DNA of 64,000 nt from Corynebacterium sp. zg-331 (GCF_014267345.1 NZ_JACMYD010000009.1:1-64000); one strand, 5' to 3'; shown: positions 48,133-57,644, counted from the first letter of the stretch. The notes: generated by a model from the sequence alone, not told the origin. Made by a program: numbers and translations.

Positions 48133-48545
48133 GATCTTTGTCTCGCCGAGTACCAGAAGCACCCCGGGCACACTATCCCTTTTCCCTCCGCCGCGTATTT
48201 CTCGGGCACCCCGCGCGGCTTAATCGGCGCTAAAAAGTCCCCCCCAGACCAAAAACTCACAGCATACATACAGGAATATTTTTACCCGGCCCGATTATCT
48301 CACTCACACCTCCACCCAAAAGCACCACGGGCCATTCCAATGCGTCCATCCCCCCTCTGCACCAGGAGTTAATCCGGCCGCACACCCCACCCGACACCGG
48401 AACCTCAACCGCCCCAGGGAACAATCGGATACCCAACCCTGCGTCACCGCGCTGCCAAGATCGCCAGGCAACCAGGCGGATATTGCCATTATGTACGCTT
48501 TCCACCACACAGCGCCGCGAGCGGGGGTACCGGCCCTCGCCTTCG

Positions 48546-48579
48546 GTGTGCGCCACACAGGCAAAACAATAAACATAAT
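48546..48579 (+). promoter_or_regulatory. Candidate promoter/operator of the LuxE/LuxC cluster
   Basis: In the 520-base gap before the cluster, GTGTGCGCCACAC (48546-48558) is an inverted repeat and CATAAT (48574-48579) is a plausible -10 box about 40 bases before the first ATG. The palindrome overlaps the expected -35 region, an operator-like position. The remainder of 48133-48545 shows no gene or other structure I can support. Confidence 0.3.
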
Positions 48580-48618
48580 GCTCTGTTTTCAGCACTCTCG
48601 ACCAGTAAAGACACCGCT

Positions 48619-49878
48619 ATGCCCATCACTCCCTTGCCAGAGCACATCGCCTTCGTCCGCGCCCACTCCCCCTTCTACCGCCAGCTCTACCGGAACCTGC
48701 CCAAGCGCCCGAAGTGGGAGGAGTTGCCGGTGGTCGATCCGTCGTCGTTCTGGCGGGCCAATCACCCGGCGCGTAATACGGTGCTCACCGCGCCCGCCTC
48801 GGACGCCCTGGTGCTGCGCAGCGGCGGCACCACGGGCGCACCGAAGTTTTCCTGGTGGTCGGCCCAAGAGTGGCGGGATTTCTGCCACGCCTTCGGCCAC
48901 GGGCTCGTCGATGCCGGGCTTGCCCCCGGGGCACGGGTGGCCAATCTCTTCTACGCCGGCGATCTCTACGCCAGCTTCACCTTCATCCTCGATTCCCTGG
49001 CACACTGTCCCATCGCCACCACTCGCTTTCCCTTTGGAGGAGGGCTAAGCCCCGAGCGCCTGGCGCACGCGCTCGGTGAGTTCCGCATCACCACCATCGC
49101 CGCACTGCCCAGTACCGTCATCACCGTGGCCGAGCACCTGGTGAACATGGGCGATACCCTGCCGGAGGTGGAGTTGATCCTCGTGGGCGGGGAGCTGCTT
49201 TTTGGCGATCGCCGTCCGCTGCTGCGCGCGGCCTTCCCGCACGCCCGCGTCCAGTCCGTAGGATACGCCAGCGTCGATGCCGGGCTGTTGGGTCGGCCGG
49301 TGCGCGGGGATGATCTGCGCAAACACCAAGGCTGGCATCCCTATACTCGCACCGAGATCCTGGATGAGTCCGGCTGCCCCATCACGCAGCCGGGGGTGCC
49401 GGGCACGCTGGTGGTTACCGATCTGCGGCGTCACCTCATGCCCATCGTGCGCTACCCCGCCGGAGACCGGGCGCAGTGGGTGGATCACGAGGCCGGGGTC
49501 TTCCGGCTGATGGGTCGTGCGGGCGACGCCCTGCGAATCGCCTACGTGACGATGCACGTCGAAGACGTCCACGCTGCGGTCGCCACCGTGGACACCGACC
49601 ACGAGATCGCCGCGCTGCAACTGGTCGCGGTGCATCGTCGCGGCCTCGACGGCCTGGTGCTGCGGGCCGCCACGGCCCACCCTGATTCCCCACGCGCCAC
49701 CGCACTGGCCCACGCGATCGTCGAAGCGGTGCTGCGCGCCCGACCCGCCTACTCCGAGGCCACCGAGCATCGTCAGGTTTTGCCCCTGGAGGTGGAGTGG
49801 GTGCACCACCGCGACCTGGCCACGCATCCCCGATCTGGCAAGCTGCTGCGGGTGATCGATCAAAGGCCGCTGGCATGA
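48619..49878 (+). CDS. PaaK-like ANL-superfamily ligase (stand-alone)
   Basis: A 419-residue adenylate-forming enzyme of the phenylacetate-CoA ligase type. The phosphate loop is LRSGGTTGAPKF (about 67-77), 'ILVGGELLFGDRRPLLRAAF' (about 187-206) is the hinge region, and a Y(A/G)SxDxG acid motif follows (VGYASVDAG). RYPAGDR is the ribose-binding Asp segment. The C-terminus ends with SGKLLRVID, whose lysine is the catalytic A10-type residue. Such enzymes activate carboxylic acids as acyl-AMP, then usually acyl-CoA. First gene of the coupled cluster; the next ATG overlaps its stop. Substrate unknown. Confidence 0.82.
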   Translation: MPITPLPEHIAFVRAHSPFYRQLYRNLPKRPKWEELPVVDPSSFWRANHPARNTVLTAPASDALVLRSGGTTGAPKFSWWSAQEWRDFCHAFGHGLVDAGLAPGARVANLFYAGDLYASFTFILDSLAHCPIATTRFPFGGGLSPERLAHALGEFRITTIAALPSTVITVAEHLVNMGDTLPEVELILVGGELLFGDRRPLLRAAFPHARVQSVGYASVDAGLLGRPVRGDDLRKHQGWHPYTRTEILDESGCPITQPGVPGTLVVTDLRRHLMPIVRYPAGDRAQWVDHEAGVFRLMGRAGDALRIAYVTMHVEDVHAAVATVDTDHEIAALQLVAVHRRGLDGLVLRAATAHPDSPRATALAHAIVEAVLRARPAYSEATEHRQVLPLEVEWVHHRDLATHPRSGKLLRVIDQRPLA

Positions 49879-51080
49879 GCGCGCCCGTGGTTGTGCGCAA
49901 TAGGGGCTTCGCGGCGGTGTGGGCGGGGCAGTTTCTCACCCAGGCCGCCGCGCGCGTCTTTCAAGTGGGCATCGTGTGGTGGCTGGTGGGGATCGCCGGC
50001 GGCCACCACGTCGGCCGCCAGTCCGGCCTCGTGCTGATGTGTGCCACCGTTCCCGCCGTGGCCCTGGTGCCGCTGGTCGCTCGCCTCATCGCGCGGCACG
50101 ATCACCGCCGCCTGCTGACCGGGACGGCAGCCTTGGCGGGCGCCCTGGCCGGGACGGCCGCGTCGGTGAGCCACGCATGGCCGCTGCCCATAGGCGCGCT
50201 GTGTGCCCTGGCCCTGCTTCTGGCCTGTTGCCAGGCGGTATTCGATCCCTGCCTGAGTACCTCCATCCCGGAGTTGGTGGCCGACGAGGACATCGAATCC
50301 GCCACCGGCTTCCAGCTGGCCACCCAGTCCGTCGCCGGTCTCACCGGGGGCTTCCTGGGGCCGCTGGTGGTGGAAACCACCGGCGCGACGGGGTTGCTCT
50401 GTTGTTGCGCCACGGCCTATTTAACGGCCGCCGCGCTCATCGCTGCCACCGGTTTTGCTCACCGCGCCCCCTCGGCACCGACCCCCGTACACCCCGCCCC
50501 CAGCCGTCACGTGCTGCGGCGTCTGCCCTCGGTGCGGAGAATGCTGCTGTGTTTTACCGCAGCGAATTTCTTTAGCACCGCCGTCTTTGTGCTCGACCCG
50601 CTCTTTGTGCGCGGCACCCTCCGGGGCGGCGGTACCACCGTTTCTGCCTTCGAGGCGGCCCTGGGTGCGGGCACCATTGCGGGTGCCGCCCTGGGTTCCA
50701 GGGTTGGTCTGCGGTTGGCCACGGTGGGCGGCGGAGGCCTGGCGATAGCCGCCGTGGGCTTCGCCGCTCCCGGTCTCCTGCCCCACCCGGGGGTGGCCGC
50801 CGCGGGCCTGGTGGCGGCCGGGGTGTGCATCGGGGCGATCGGGGTGCGGTTTATGTCCTGTTTCCAGCGGAAAGTCCCTCCCCAGGACAAGCCCGCGTTC
50901 TTCGCCGCGATGCAGGCCCTCATCAGCGCCACGCTGCCGGTGTCCTCGCTCGTCTTCGGCGCGCTGGGAGACGTGGTTGCGGTGCGCCTGCTGTTGGTGG
51001 CCCAGGGCGCGGGGCTGCTTCCGGTGGCCGGCGCCACCTGGGTGGCCGCCACCCGCCTAGACACAGAGGAGCGGTCATGA
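49875..51080 (+). CDS. MFS exporter of the LuxE/LuxC cluster
   Basis: A 401-residue, 12-helix major facilitator of the EntS/multidrug type ('FAAVWAGQFLTQAAARVFQVGIVWW', read as the first helix, and 'RLIARHDHRRLLTG' as the loop 2-3 motif). A Pro/Arg-rich loop lies at about 195-215. ATGA overlaps on both sides couple it to its neighbours, so it likely exports the pathway product. Compound unknown. Confidence 0.85.
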   Translation: MSAPVVVRNRGFAAVWAGQFLTQAAARVFQVGIVWWLVGIAGGHHVGRQSGLVLMCATVPAVALVPLVARLIARHDHRRLLTGTAALAGALAGTAASVSHAWPLPIGALCALALLLACCQAVFDPCLSTSIPELVADEDIESATGFQLATQSVAGLTGGFLGPLVVETTGATGLLCCCATAYLTAAALIAATGFAHRAPSAPTPVHPAPSRHVLRRLPSVRRMLLCFTAANFFSTAVFVLDPLFVRGTLRGGGTTVSAFEAALGAGTIAGAALGSRVGLRLATVGGGGLAIAAVGFAAPGLLPHPGVAAAGLVAAGVCIGAIGVRFMSCFQRKVPPQDKPAFFAAMQALISATLPVSSLVFGALGDVVAVRLLLVAQGAGLLPVAGATWVAATRLDTEERS

Positions 51081-52077
51081 TCCCCACCGTGGCGGACGCC
51101 CCGGGCCTGATTGCGCTCTTCCACGAGGTTTACGGGGAGCACTACCCGCTGCCCCTGGGCCGGGATCTCGCGGAAACCCAGCGCCTGCTCGCATCGCCGT
51201 CCACCCACTGGCGCATCGTGCGCGACCACGACGGTTCTCCCATCGCCTCCGCAGTGGTCATCGCGGATACCGCCCTGCGGGTGGGGCTGCTCGGCGGCAT
51301 TGTCGTCCACCCAGAGCACGGCGGCCGCGGCCTGGCGCACCGCGTGACCGCCGCAGCCTGCACCGCGGCCTTCGGCAGCGGCACCCTTGATTCCGCCTAT
51401 TCCACCGTGCGGCTGCACTCCCCGGGGCCGCAGCGGGTGGTACTGCGGCAGGGTTTCTACCCCACCGGGGTACTGCCGGGTGCCGCGATGCTGACCGAGC
51501 GCGAAAGCCTGGGGTTTTTGTGCGCCACGCCCCGGGGACGCTGGGGCGTAGATCGACGCCACCGGCGCTGCCCGTCGGGGCAGAGGAACTCTATCGGCGC
51601 GCCCTGCGCAGCGCGAACATCACCGACGCCCGCCCGCCGGAGGTACTATCGGACGGCCCCGCGCCGATGCCCGCGGCCGCGGCCGTCTCGCTGCGACAGG
51701 TCAGCACCCACCGCTACGTCGCCACGACCGCAGACTCCACGGTGCGCCTGGGCCTCGACATTCACCCGGCGCTCGGCGGGGCGCGATTGCGCGATGTATG
51801 GCCAAAACCTGGCGCACTGCCAAGGATCGCCCCAACCCTGTACACGCAGCTGCGCCGCCGCGGCATCGCCTACGTAGAAGCCGCCGTGGCGCTCTACGAC
51901 GCACGCGACGCCACTACCGCAGCGGCCTATGTGGACGCAGGGATGAGGCCGGTGGCGTACTATCCCGCCGCCAGGGCCCGCGCGGGCTGCCTGCACGACC
52001 TGATGATCCTCGCCCACAGCGCGGACACCGCCGCCCTTCTCCCCGTCAAGGAACTCACCGTCAAGGAAGCAGTATGA
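51077..52077 (+). pseudogene. GNAT-type protein of the cluster, split by one frameshift
   Basis: ATG 51077 overlaps the MFS stop and encodes a GNAT domain with the acetyl-CoA loop 'VVHPEHGGRGLAHRVTAAA' (about 77-95). At about 51511-51519 (GGGGTTTTT) coding moves by one frame and continues (VRHAPGTLGRRST..., AEELYRRAL) to 52077, whose stop overlaps luxE-like ATG. Repairing one base gives about 333 residues, with a second acetyltransferase-like half ('ALYDARDATTAAAYVDAGMRPV'). Left as is, the first frame runs to 51877 with junk, and GTG 51520 could restart the second half. Error, decay or split gene are all possible. Likely acylates a pathway intermediate. Confidence 0.65.
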
Positions 52078-53237
52078 CCCCCTCCTACCTCGGACCCCTG
52101 ACCGTACCCGATCCCCAGGCACTGCCCCACCTGCAACGCCTGTGCGACCTGCGCGACCCCTATGACCTCACCTCGCAGGCCCGGCGTCTCTTCGACCTGG
52201 CCCTGGCGGAAACCCACGCCTGGCACCGGCACCGCAACGATTTCTGGCGCTCCGTGGCAAACGCCGAGGACACACCCTCCCCGTTGATCCCGGCGGCCTT
52301 TTTCAAGCGGCACGAAACCCTCTCCGTGCCGCGCGAGGAGATCTCCTTGCACCTGACCTCCTCGGGCACCAGCGGGCAGAAATCCCAGATGTTCTTCGAC
52401 GCCTGGTCCATCGGGGTAGCCCAGCGCATGGTGGCCTGCATCTTCGACCATTACGGCTGGTACACCCCGCGCATAGAGGCCGATTACCTGCTTCTTAGCT
52501 ACGAGCCCCAGCGTGATCTACGGGTGGGCACCTCCTTTACCAACACCTACCTGTGCGACTTCGCCCCCGCCCACCGGATCACCTACGCGCTGCGCTGCAC
52601 CGCTGCGCGGGCGGCAGCGAGCCAAGGCCCGCGCCACGAGTTCGACCCCTTCGGCGCGATTGCCGCCATCGAGCGGGCCGCCGCGGACGGCATTGCTCTG
52701 CGGATCTTCGGCTTCCCCGCCTTCCTCGCCGCGATCCTGCACCGCCTGGAGGCCCTGGGGCGCGGGCCTCTGCGCCTGGCCCCCGACTCCCTGGTATTCC
52801 TCGGCGGCGGGTGGAAGAACCACACGGACAAGCAGATTCCCAAAGAAGAGCTGCGCGCCCTGATCTCCCGCACGCTGGGCATCCCCCCGGAACGCATCCG
52901 GGATAGCTTCGGCTCCGTGGAACACTGCGTACCCATAGTCGAGTGCGCCCGCCATCGCCTGCACCTGCCGGTATGGTCGCGCGCCACGATCCGCGACGTG
53001 GCCACCCTGGCCCCGCTGCCGCACGGTCAGCGCGGCTTTTTGCACCTAGTCAGCCCGTACATCACCTCCGTTCCGGCGCACAGCGTGCTCATGGGGGATA
53101 TCGCCAGCGCCCACCCCGCCGAGGAATGCGACTGCGGGGCGCAGACCGAATGGATCGTCCTGCACGGACGCGCCGGGTTAAGCCGCAACCGCAGCTGCGC
53201 CATCGCCGCCGCCGAACTACTGAAAGGACGCTCATGA
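52074..53237 (+). CDS. LuxE-type acyl-protein synthetase
   Basis: A 387-residue member of the LuxE family (PF04443), adenylate-forming enzymes that move an activated acyl group onto their own cysteine before passing it to LuxC. Visible features are 'IPAAFFKRHETLSVP' (72-86), the phosphate loop LTSSGTSGQKS (94-104), 'VFLGGGWKNH' (241-250), 'DSFGSVEHCVPI' (278-288) and a C-terminal 'GRAGLSRNRSCAIAAAELL' with Cys375 in the position of the acyl-accepting Cys. A second cysteine pair (ECDCG) may bind zinc. Coupled by ATGA on both sides. Symbol withheld because luxA/luxB are absent. Confidence 0.85.
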   Translation: MTPSYLGPLTVPDPQALPHLQRLCDLRDPYDLTSQARRLFDLALAETHAWHRHRNDFWRSVANAEDTPSPLIPAAFFKRHETLSVPREEISLHLTSSGTSGQKSQMFFDAWSIGVAQRMVACIFDHYGWYTPRIEADYLLLSYEPQRDLRVGTSFTNTYLCDFAPAHRITYALRCTAARAAASQGPRHEFDPFGAIAAIERAAADGIALRIFGFPAFLAAILHRLEALGRGPLRLAPDSLVFLGGGWKNHTDKQIPKEELRALISRTLGIPPERIRDSFGSVEHCVPIVECARHRLHLPVWSRATIRDVATLAPLPHGQRGFLHLVSPYITSVPAHSVLMGDIASAHPAEECDCGAQTEWIVLHGRAGLSRNRSCAIAAAELLKGRS

Positions 53238-55744
53238 TGCACCTTTGGCAAGGAGAAATCCTCGATGACACCCAGGCCCGCGTGCGGTTGGCGGATCTGG
53301 GTGCGCTCGCCCAGCGCGAACTGGCCGCCCCGCTGCCGCCTTCCGTAGTGCTCGATGCCTGCGCGGCCCTCGGCGCGCAGATCGCCGACGCCTCCTCCCC
53401 ACTGCGCGCCCGCCTGGGTTTCCTCGAGCCCACCACGATCGAGGCCCTGGCGGCGTCGCTCTCGCGCGACACCCTGGAGGGCCGCCTACTGCGGGAGCTG
53501 GGAGATCGCGTCGATCCCTTCCGGCTGCGCCGCCCCGATGCCCACCACCCCGTCTACGAGGCCTGGGCGCCCCTCGGGGTGCTCGTCCACGTGGCTCCCG
53601 GCAACGCCCCCGCCGCGGGCGCGCTCAGCGTGGTAGAGGGCCTACTCACCGGGAACATGAACGTGCTCAAGACCGCCAGCGGGCACCACGAGGCCTCCGT
53701 GACCCTGCTCTCGGCGCTGGCTGAGGCCGACCCCACCGGTATACTCGCCCAGCGCATCATCGTCCTTTCTTTTTCCTCCCGCCGGCAAGACTGGTGGGAG
53801 GCGCTGTGTCCACACGCCGACGGCCTGGCGGTGTGGGGCGGCGAGGAGGCCGTGTCCTCGCTCAGCGCCCTGGCCCCGCCCGGCTGCCGGGTGGTGGCCT
53901 GGGGCCATCGCCTCTCCTTTGCCTATCTCACCGAGGAGGCCGCCCGCGATGCGGGCACGCTGGCTGCGGTGGCGGCGGATGCCTGCGCCCTCGACCAGCA
54001 GGCGTGTTCCAGCCCGCAGGTGGTCTACCTGGACACCGAGGACTTCGCTAAGGTCACGGCACTGGCCGAGGATCTGGCCGACCACCTGGCGGCCCGCCCC
54101 GCGCCGTGGCTGGCCGATCCCGCCCCCGGCGCGGGCCCCTCCGAGGCCGAATGGGCCGAGATCGCCACCGTGCAGCGGGTGGCGGAACTGGAAGAACACC
54201 TGGGGCTGACCCGGGTGTATGCCGATCCGCGCGGGGGCTGGCGGGTGCTGGCGGATCGTCGCCCGGCGCTGAGCGCCTCGCCCCTCTACCGCAGCCTGTG
54301 GATCAAGCCGCTGCCTCGGGGGCGCATCGGGGAGGTACTGCGCCCCCTGCGCCGCTACCTGCAAACCGCCGCGGTGGCCGGTACGCCCGCCGAGGTCGCG
54401 GAGCTTTCGCGGCGCCTCATCACCGCCGGGGTCACCCGCATAACCTCCTGCGGCCACATGATTGACGGCTACCCCAGCGAGCCGCACGATGGCCTCTACC
54501 CCCTCCAGCGCTATGCGCGGCGGGTCTCGGTGCGCCGCACCGAGGAGGACTACCGCCACCTGGCCGCCCTCGATGACCTCCTGCCGCAGCCTGAGCCGAT
54601 ACGCCCGTCCGGCCTACCCCTCATCGGCAAGGCCGAGGTGCAGCGGGCGCTGGCCCACCTGCCCCGCGAGGCCGCGCAGCTGTCCTTCCAGTCCGGAGGC
54701 AGCTCGGGGGCACCCGCGCTATCGGCCTACACCTACCGGGACTACACCGATCAGATGCGCGCGGTGGCCGACGGCCTGCTGGCAGCCGGTTTCGAGCCCG
54801 CCACCGAGCGAGTAGCCAACCTCTTCGTGGGCGGCAACATGTACGGCGGCTTCCTGAGCTTTTTCACCAGCCTCGAACACCTGGGCGCGGCGCAGCTGCC
54901 CATCGGCGTTCCCGCCAACCCGGACTATGCTCTCATCGCCGACCTCGTGATCCGTCACCGCGCCACCACACTGTTCGGCATGCCCTCCCACCTGTGGCGG
55001 TTGCTTCACGAGCAGCGCGAGGCATTCCTCGCCTACGGCGGCATCCGCTCCCTCTACTACGGCGGCGAACATTTCCACCCCGCCCAGCGGGCGGTGCTGC
55101 GCGAGGACTTCGGCATCACCACCATCCGCTCGGCCACCTACGGCAGCACCGACCTCGGTCCCCTGGGCTATCAGTGCCTGCACTGCACCGGCTCCGTGCA
55201 CCACCTGCATTCCAGCCTCATCGACGCCGAGATCATCGACCTCGACCACGACCGTCCCGCGGCCCCCGGCGAGGTGGGGCGAATCGTACTGACCTCCCTG
55301 CTACGCACCGGCCAGCATCTCCGCCGCTACGAGATCGGGGACCTCGGCCGCCTGCTGCCCGGACGGTGCGCCTGCGGCAGCCTGCTACCGCGCGTGGAGC
55401 TCCTGGGACGCTACGGGGACGTCATCCGCGTGGGCAGCCGTTCCTTCCACTACCAGACCTTTGTGGACGCGCTGGCCACGCACGCCGACTATGCCGGTGA
55501 CGTGCAGGTGCGCGTGGACTGGCACCGCGACCGCGAGCGTCTCACCGTGCTCATCGACCCCACCGCCGCCCACAGCTGCGACGCCACCACCGCGCGGGCC
55601 GCCCTGGGCCGGGGCGTGGCTCACCTCGACCTCGCCTGCACGGAGGGTCTGATGAGCGTGGCGGCCCGCGCCATCGCGCCCGAGGAATTCACCCGCGCGG
55701 CCTCCAGCGGGAAGATCGTGCGGGTGGTGGATATGCGGGGGTGA
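53234..55744 (+). CDS. LuxC-type acyl reductase fused to a second PaaK-like ligase
   Basis: 836 residues. Residues 1 to about 440 match LuxC (PF05893), which reduces acyl thioesters to aldehydes with NADPH. The nucleotide region is 'VLVHVAPGNAPAAGALSVV' (116-134) and the active-site Cys258 sits in DQQACSSPQ. About 460-836 is a phenylacetate-CoA ligase-like ANL domain: phosphate loop SFQSGGSSGAP (484-494), a hinge 'LYYGGEHFHPAQRAVL' (607-622), YGSTDLG, two Cys pairs (CLHC; CACG) that may bind zinc as in PaaK, and a terminal SGKIVRVVD lysine motif like that of the 48619 gene. ATG 53234 overlaps the luxE-like stop. I know LuxC as a free subunit; this fusion seems unusual. Confidence 0.82.
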   Translation: MMHLWQGEILDDTQARVRLADLGALAQRELAAPLPPSVVLDACAALGAQIADASSPLRARLGFLEPTTIEALAASLSRDTLEGRLLRELGDRVDPFRLRRPDAHHPVYEAWAPLGVLVHVAPGNAPAAGALSVVEGLLTGNMNVLKTASGHHEASVTLLSALAEADPTGILAQRIIVLSFSSRRQDWWEALCPHADGLAVWGGEEAVSSLSALAPPGCRVVAWGHRLSFAYLTEEAARDAGTLAAVAADACALDQQACSSPQVVYLDTEDFAKVTALAEDLADHLAARPAPWLADPAPGAGPSEAEWAEIATVQRVAELEEHLGLTRVYADPRGGWRVLADRRPALSASPLYRSLWIKPLPRGRIGEVLRPLRRYLQTAAVAGTPAEVAELSRRLITAGVTRITSCGHMIDGYPSEPHDGLYPLQRYARRVSVRRTEEDYRHLAALDDLLPQPEPIRPSGLPLIGKAEVQRALAHLPREAAQLSFQSGGSSGAPALSAYTYRDYTDQMRAVADGLLAAGFEPATERVANLFVGGNMYGGFLSFFTSLEHLGAAQLPIGVPANPDYALIADLVIRHRATTLFGMPSHLWRLLHEQREAFLAYGGIRSLYYGGEHFHPAQRAVLREDFGITTIRSATYGSTDLGPLGYQCLHCTGSVHHLHSSLIDAEIIDLDHDRPAAPGEVGRIVLTSLLRTGQHLRRYEIGDLGRLLPGRCACGSLLPRVELLGRYGDVIRVGSRSFHYQTFVDALATHADYAGDVQVRVDWHRDRERLTVLIDPTAAHSCDATTARAALGRGVAHLDLACTEGLMSVAARAIAPEEFTRAASSGKIVRVVDMRG

Positions 55745-56002
55745 GGGGAAGAAGTGGAGGTGGGGCGGTACACAAAAGGAAGGTCTAAATCAATTTCAAG
55801 TTCTCCTTCAATCAACGTGGTAGACATCAGCGGGGTTCTTGATCCCGGGCAGGTCATCGAGCCGCTGCTTATCGCGGTCACAGTATCCCTGCTGGCGGGG
55901 ACGATCTATGCACGCATGCCGCCCGCGCGGCGCACCCTCGCGTGGACGTGGCAGATCTGCGCTCGGAATAATCAGGCACAGCCCCAAAGCGCAGCATGGC
56001 CA

Positions 56003-57511
56003 CTACCCGTGCGCGTGCCCCGCTTCCCCGGCAAGAGCCGCCCGCTCCCCCGGCGGGGCGATCACAAATTGCCCCATCATGCCGGAGTCCTCGTGCAGGA
56101 GCATGTGGCAGTGGTACATGTAGGCCCAGTGGGGGTCGGGGTAGTAGCCAAACTCCACCGCCAGGCGCGCGGTGGCGCCGGGTGGTAGGGCCACGGTGTC
56201 TTTCCATCCTCGAGTGAACACGTCCGCCTCCGTGCCGTCGAGGGAAAGCACCTTAAAGGCGGAGTCGTGGATGTGAAAGTTGTGTATCCAGTCCGCGTTT
56301 TCGTTGGTCACTGTCCAGATCTCCGGCCCCTGATGGTCGATGGTCACGTCCACGCGGCTCATATCCATGGATTGCCCGTTGATCTGGAAGGTGTTGAGCA
56401 CGAACTCCCGTTCTACCGCGCCGTTCACCGCCACCTCGCGGGCGGCCTCGGCGGCCAACGTGGCGGGCACGGCGACGGCCGGGACAAGATTCTCCACCGC
56501 CCTGATCTCCAGCAGATCAAAGGAGTCTTGGAGGCCAAAATCCAAGCTGTATTCGTCCTCTGGCACGCCGAAGTTGTCATCGAAGGGCCCGGAGACGAGC
56601 GTGACCTTCTCCCCCGCCTCTAGGTCCACCACGATCTCGGCGCGCTCGCCGGGGCTGATCGGCAGGTGAGTGACCTCGATGGGGTGGGGCAGGAAGCCCG
56701 AGTCGGTGGCCACCACGTGGAAGGGGCGTTCGTCGGAAAAGCTCAGGCGGTAAAAACGCATGGTGGCGGCGTTGAGCAGGCGCAACCGCAGGGTGGCGGT
56801 GGTGGCGTCGAAGTAGGCGTGGGTGATCCCATTAACGGTGGGGGTATCGCCCTTCAACCCCAGGTCGGGGTCGGAGGTCTCATCGAGGCGGCCGTCGTCG
56901 CGGAACTTCTGATCCATGATCGCCACCGGAATATCATCGACGCCATAGGAGCGGGGCAGATCGAGGCCATCCGAAACCTCGTCCTCAATGAGAATCATGC
57001 CGGCTAGGCCCCGGTAGGCGTGCAGGGCGGTGCGCTCGTGCGGGTGGGGGTGGTACCACAGCGTGGCGGCGGGTTGTTCCACCCGCCACTGCGGCGTCCA
57101 GGTCTGCCCGGGTTCGATGGGCTGGTGGGGGCCGCCGTCGGAGACGGCGGGGAGCTTCATACCGTGCCAGTGGATCGTGGTCATCTCGTCGAGGCCGTTG
57201 TGGACGTTCATGCGCACGTCCTCGCCGCGGCGCAGGCGCAGGGTAGGCCCCAGATGCCCGCCGTTGAACCCCCAGGCGGGGGTGGTGACATCGGGGAGGA
57301 TCTGCGCGTCCACGGCGCTGGCGTCGAGGCGGAAGGTGCGCACGGCGTCGATGAGTTCCCCCTCCGCCAACGGGGGTATGGGCAGGGGGCGCGCCGACCC
57401 GGAATAGCCGCGCGGGGTGGGCTGCCCGGAGGAACAGGCCCCCAGGACGGGGCTCGCCGCGAGTGCGAGCGCGGCCAACCCCGCGCCGCGCAGGAATGTT
57501 CTTCTCTCCAC
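56003..57511 (-). CDS. Multicopper oxidase, Tat-exported (lipo)protein
   Basis: A 502-residue three-cupredoxin oxidase. The N-terminus has a Tat motif (RRTFLRGAG) and a lipobox (LGAC). Copper ligands are in TIHWHGM, WYHPHPH, HNFHIHDSAF and the type 1/2/3 site HCHMLLHEDSGMM. CueO-like enzymes oxidise Cu(I) and phenolics outside the membrane. GTG 57511, with GGAGG upstream, was chosen over an unlikely upstream ATG. The 258 bases between it and the LuxE/LuxC cluster show no gene. Confidence 0.92.
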   Translation of the reverse strand: MERRTFLRGAGLAALALAASPVLGACSSGQPTPRGYSGSARPLPIPPLAEGELIDAVRTFRLDASAVDAQILPDVTTPAWGFNGGHLGPTLRLRRGEDVRMNVHNGLDEMTTIHWHGMKLPAVSDGGPHQPIEPGQTWTPQWRVEQPAATLWYHPHPHERTALHAYRGLAGMILIEDEVSDGLDLPRSYGVDDIPVAIMDQKFRDDGRLDETSDPDLGLKGDTPTVNGITHAYFDATTATLRLRLLNAATMRFYRLSFSDERPFHVVATDSGFLPHPIEVTHLPISPGERAEIVVDLEAGEKVTLVSGPFDDNFGVPEDEYSLDFGLQDSFDLLEIRAVENLVPAVAVPATLAAEAAREVAVNGAVEREFVLNTFQINGQSMDMSRVDVTIDHQGPEIWTVTNENADWIHNFHIHDSAFKVLSLDGTEADVFTRGWKDTVALPPGATARLAVEFGYYPDPHWAYMYHCHMLLHEDSGMMGQFVIAPPGERAALAGEAGHAHG

Positions 57512-57644
57512 CGTGTTCCTCCCTGCTTCGTGCCGTGCGTGACCACCAACGTGGCCGCCACCCAGGCTACCCCCGCCGCCCACCTCAGGCGTTATGCTGT
57601 GCTGGTTACCGCTTTTCCGCTACCCCGTCGGAGGTATCTTGCCC

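Noticed and set aside
48619..55744. A bioluminescence (lux) operon
   Set aside because: LuxE- and LuxC-like proteins are present, but no luciferase alpha/beta, no luxD or luxG and no flavin reductase.
55754..56188. 144-codon plus-strand frame between the cluster and the multicopper oxidase
   Set aside because: Its second half is antisense to the oxidase and its first half shows no motif and no ribosome-binding site.
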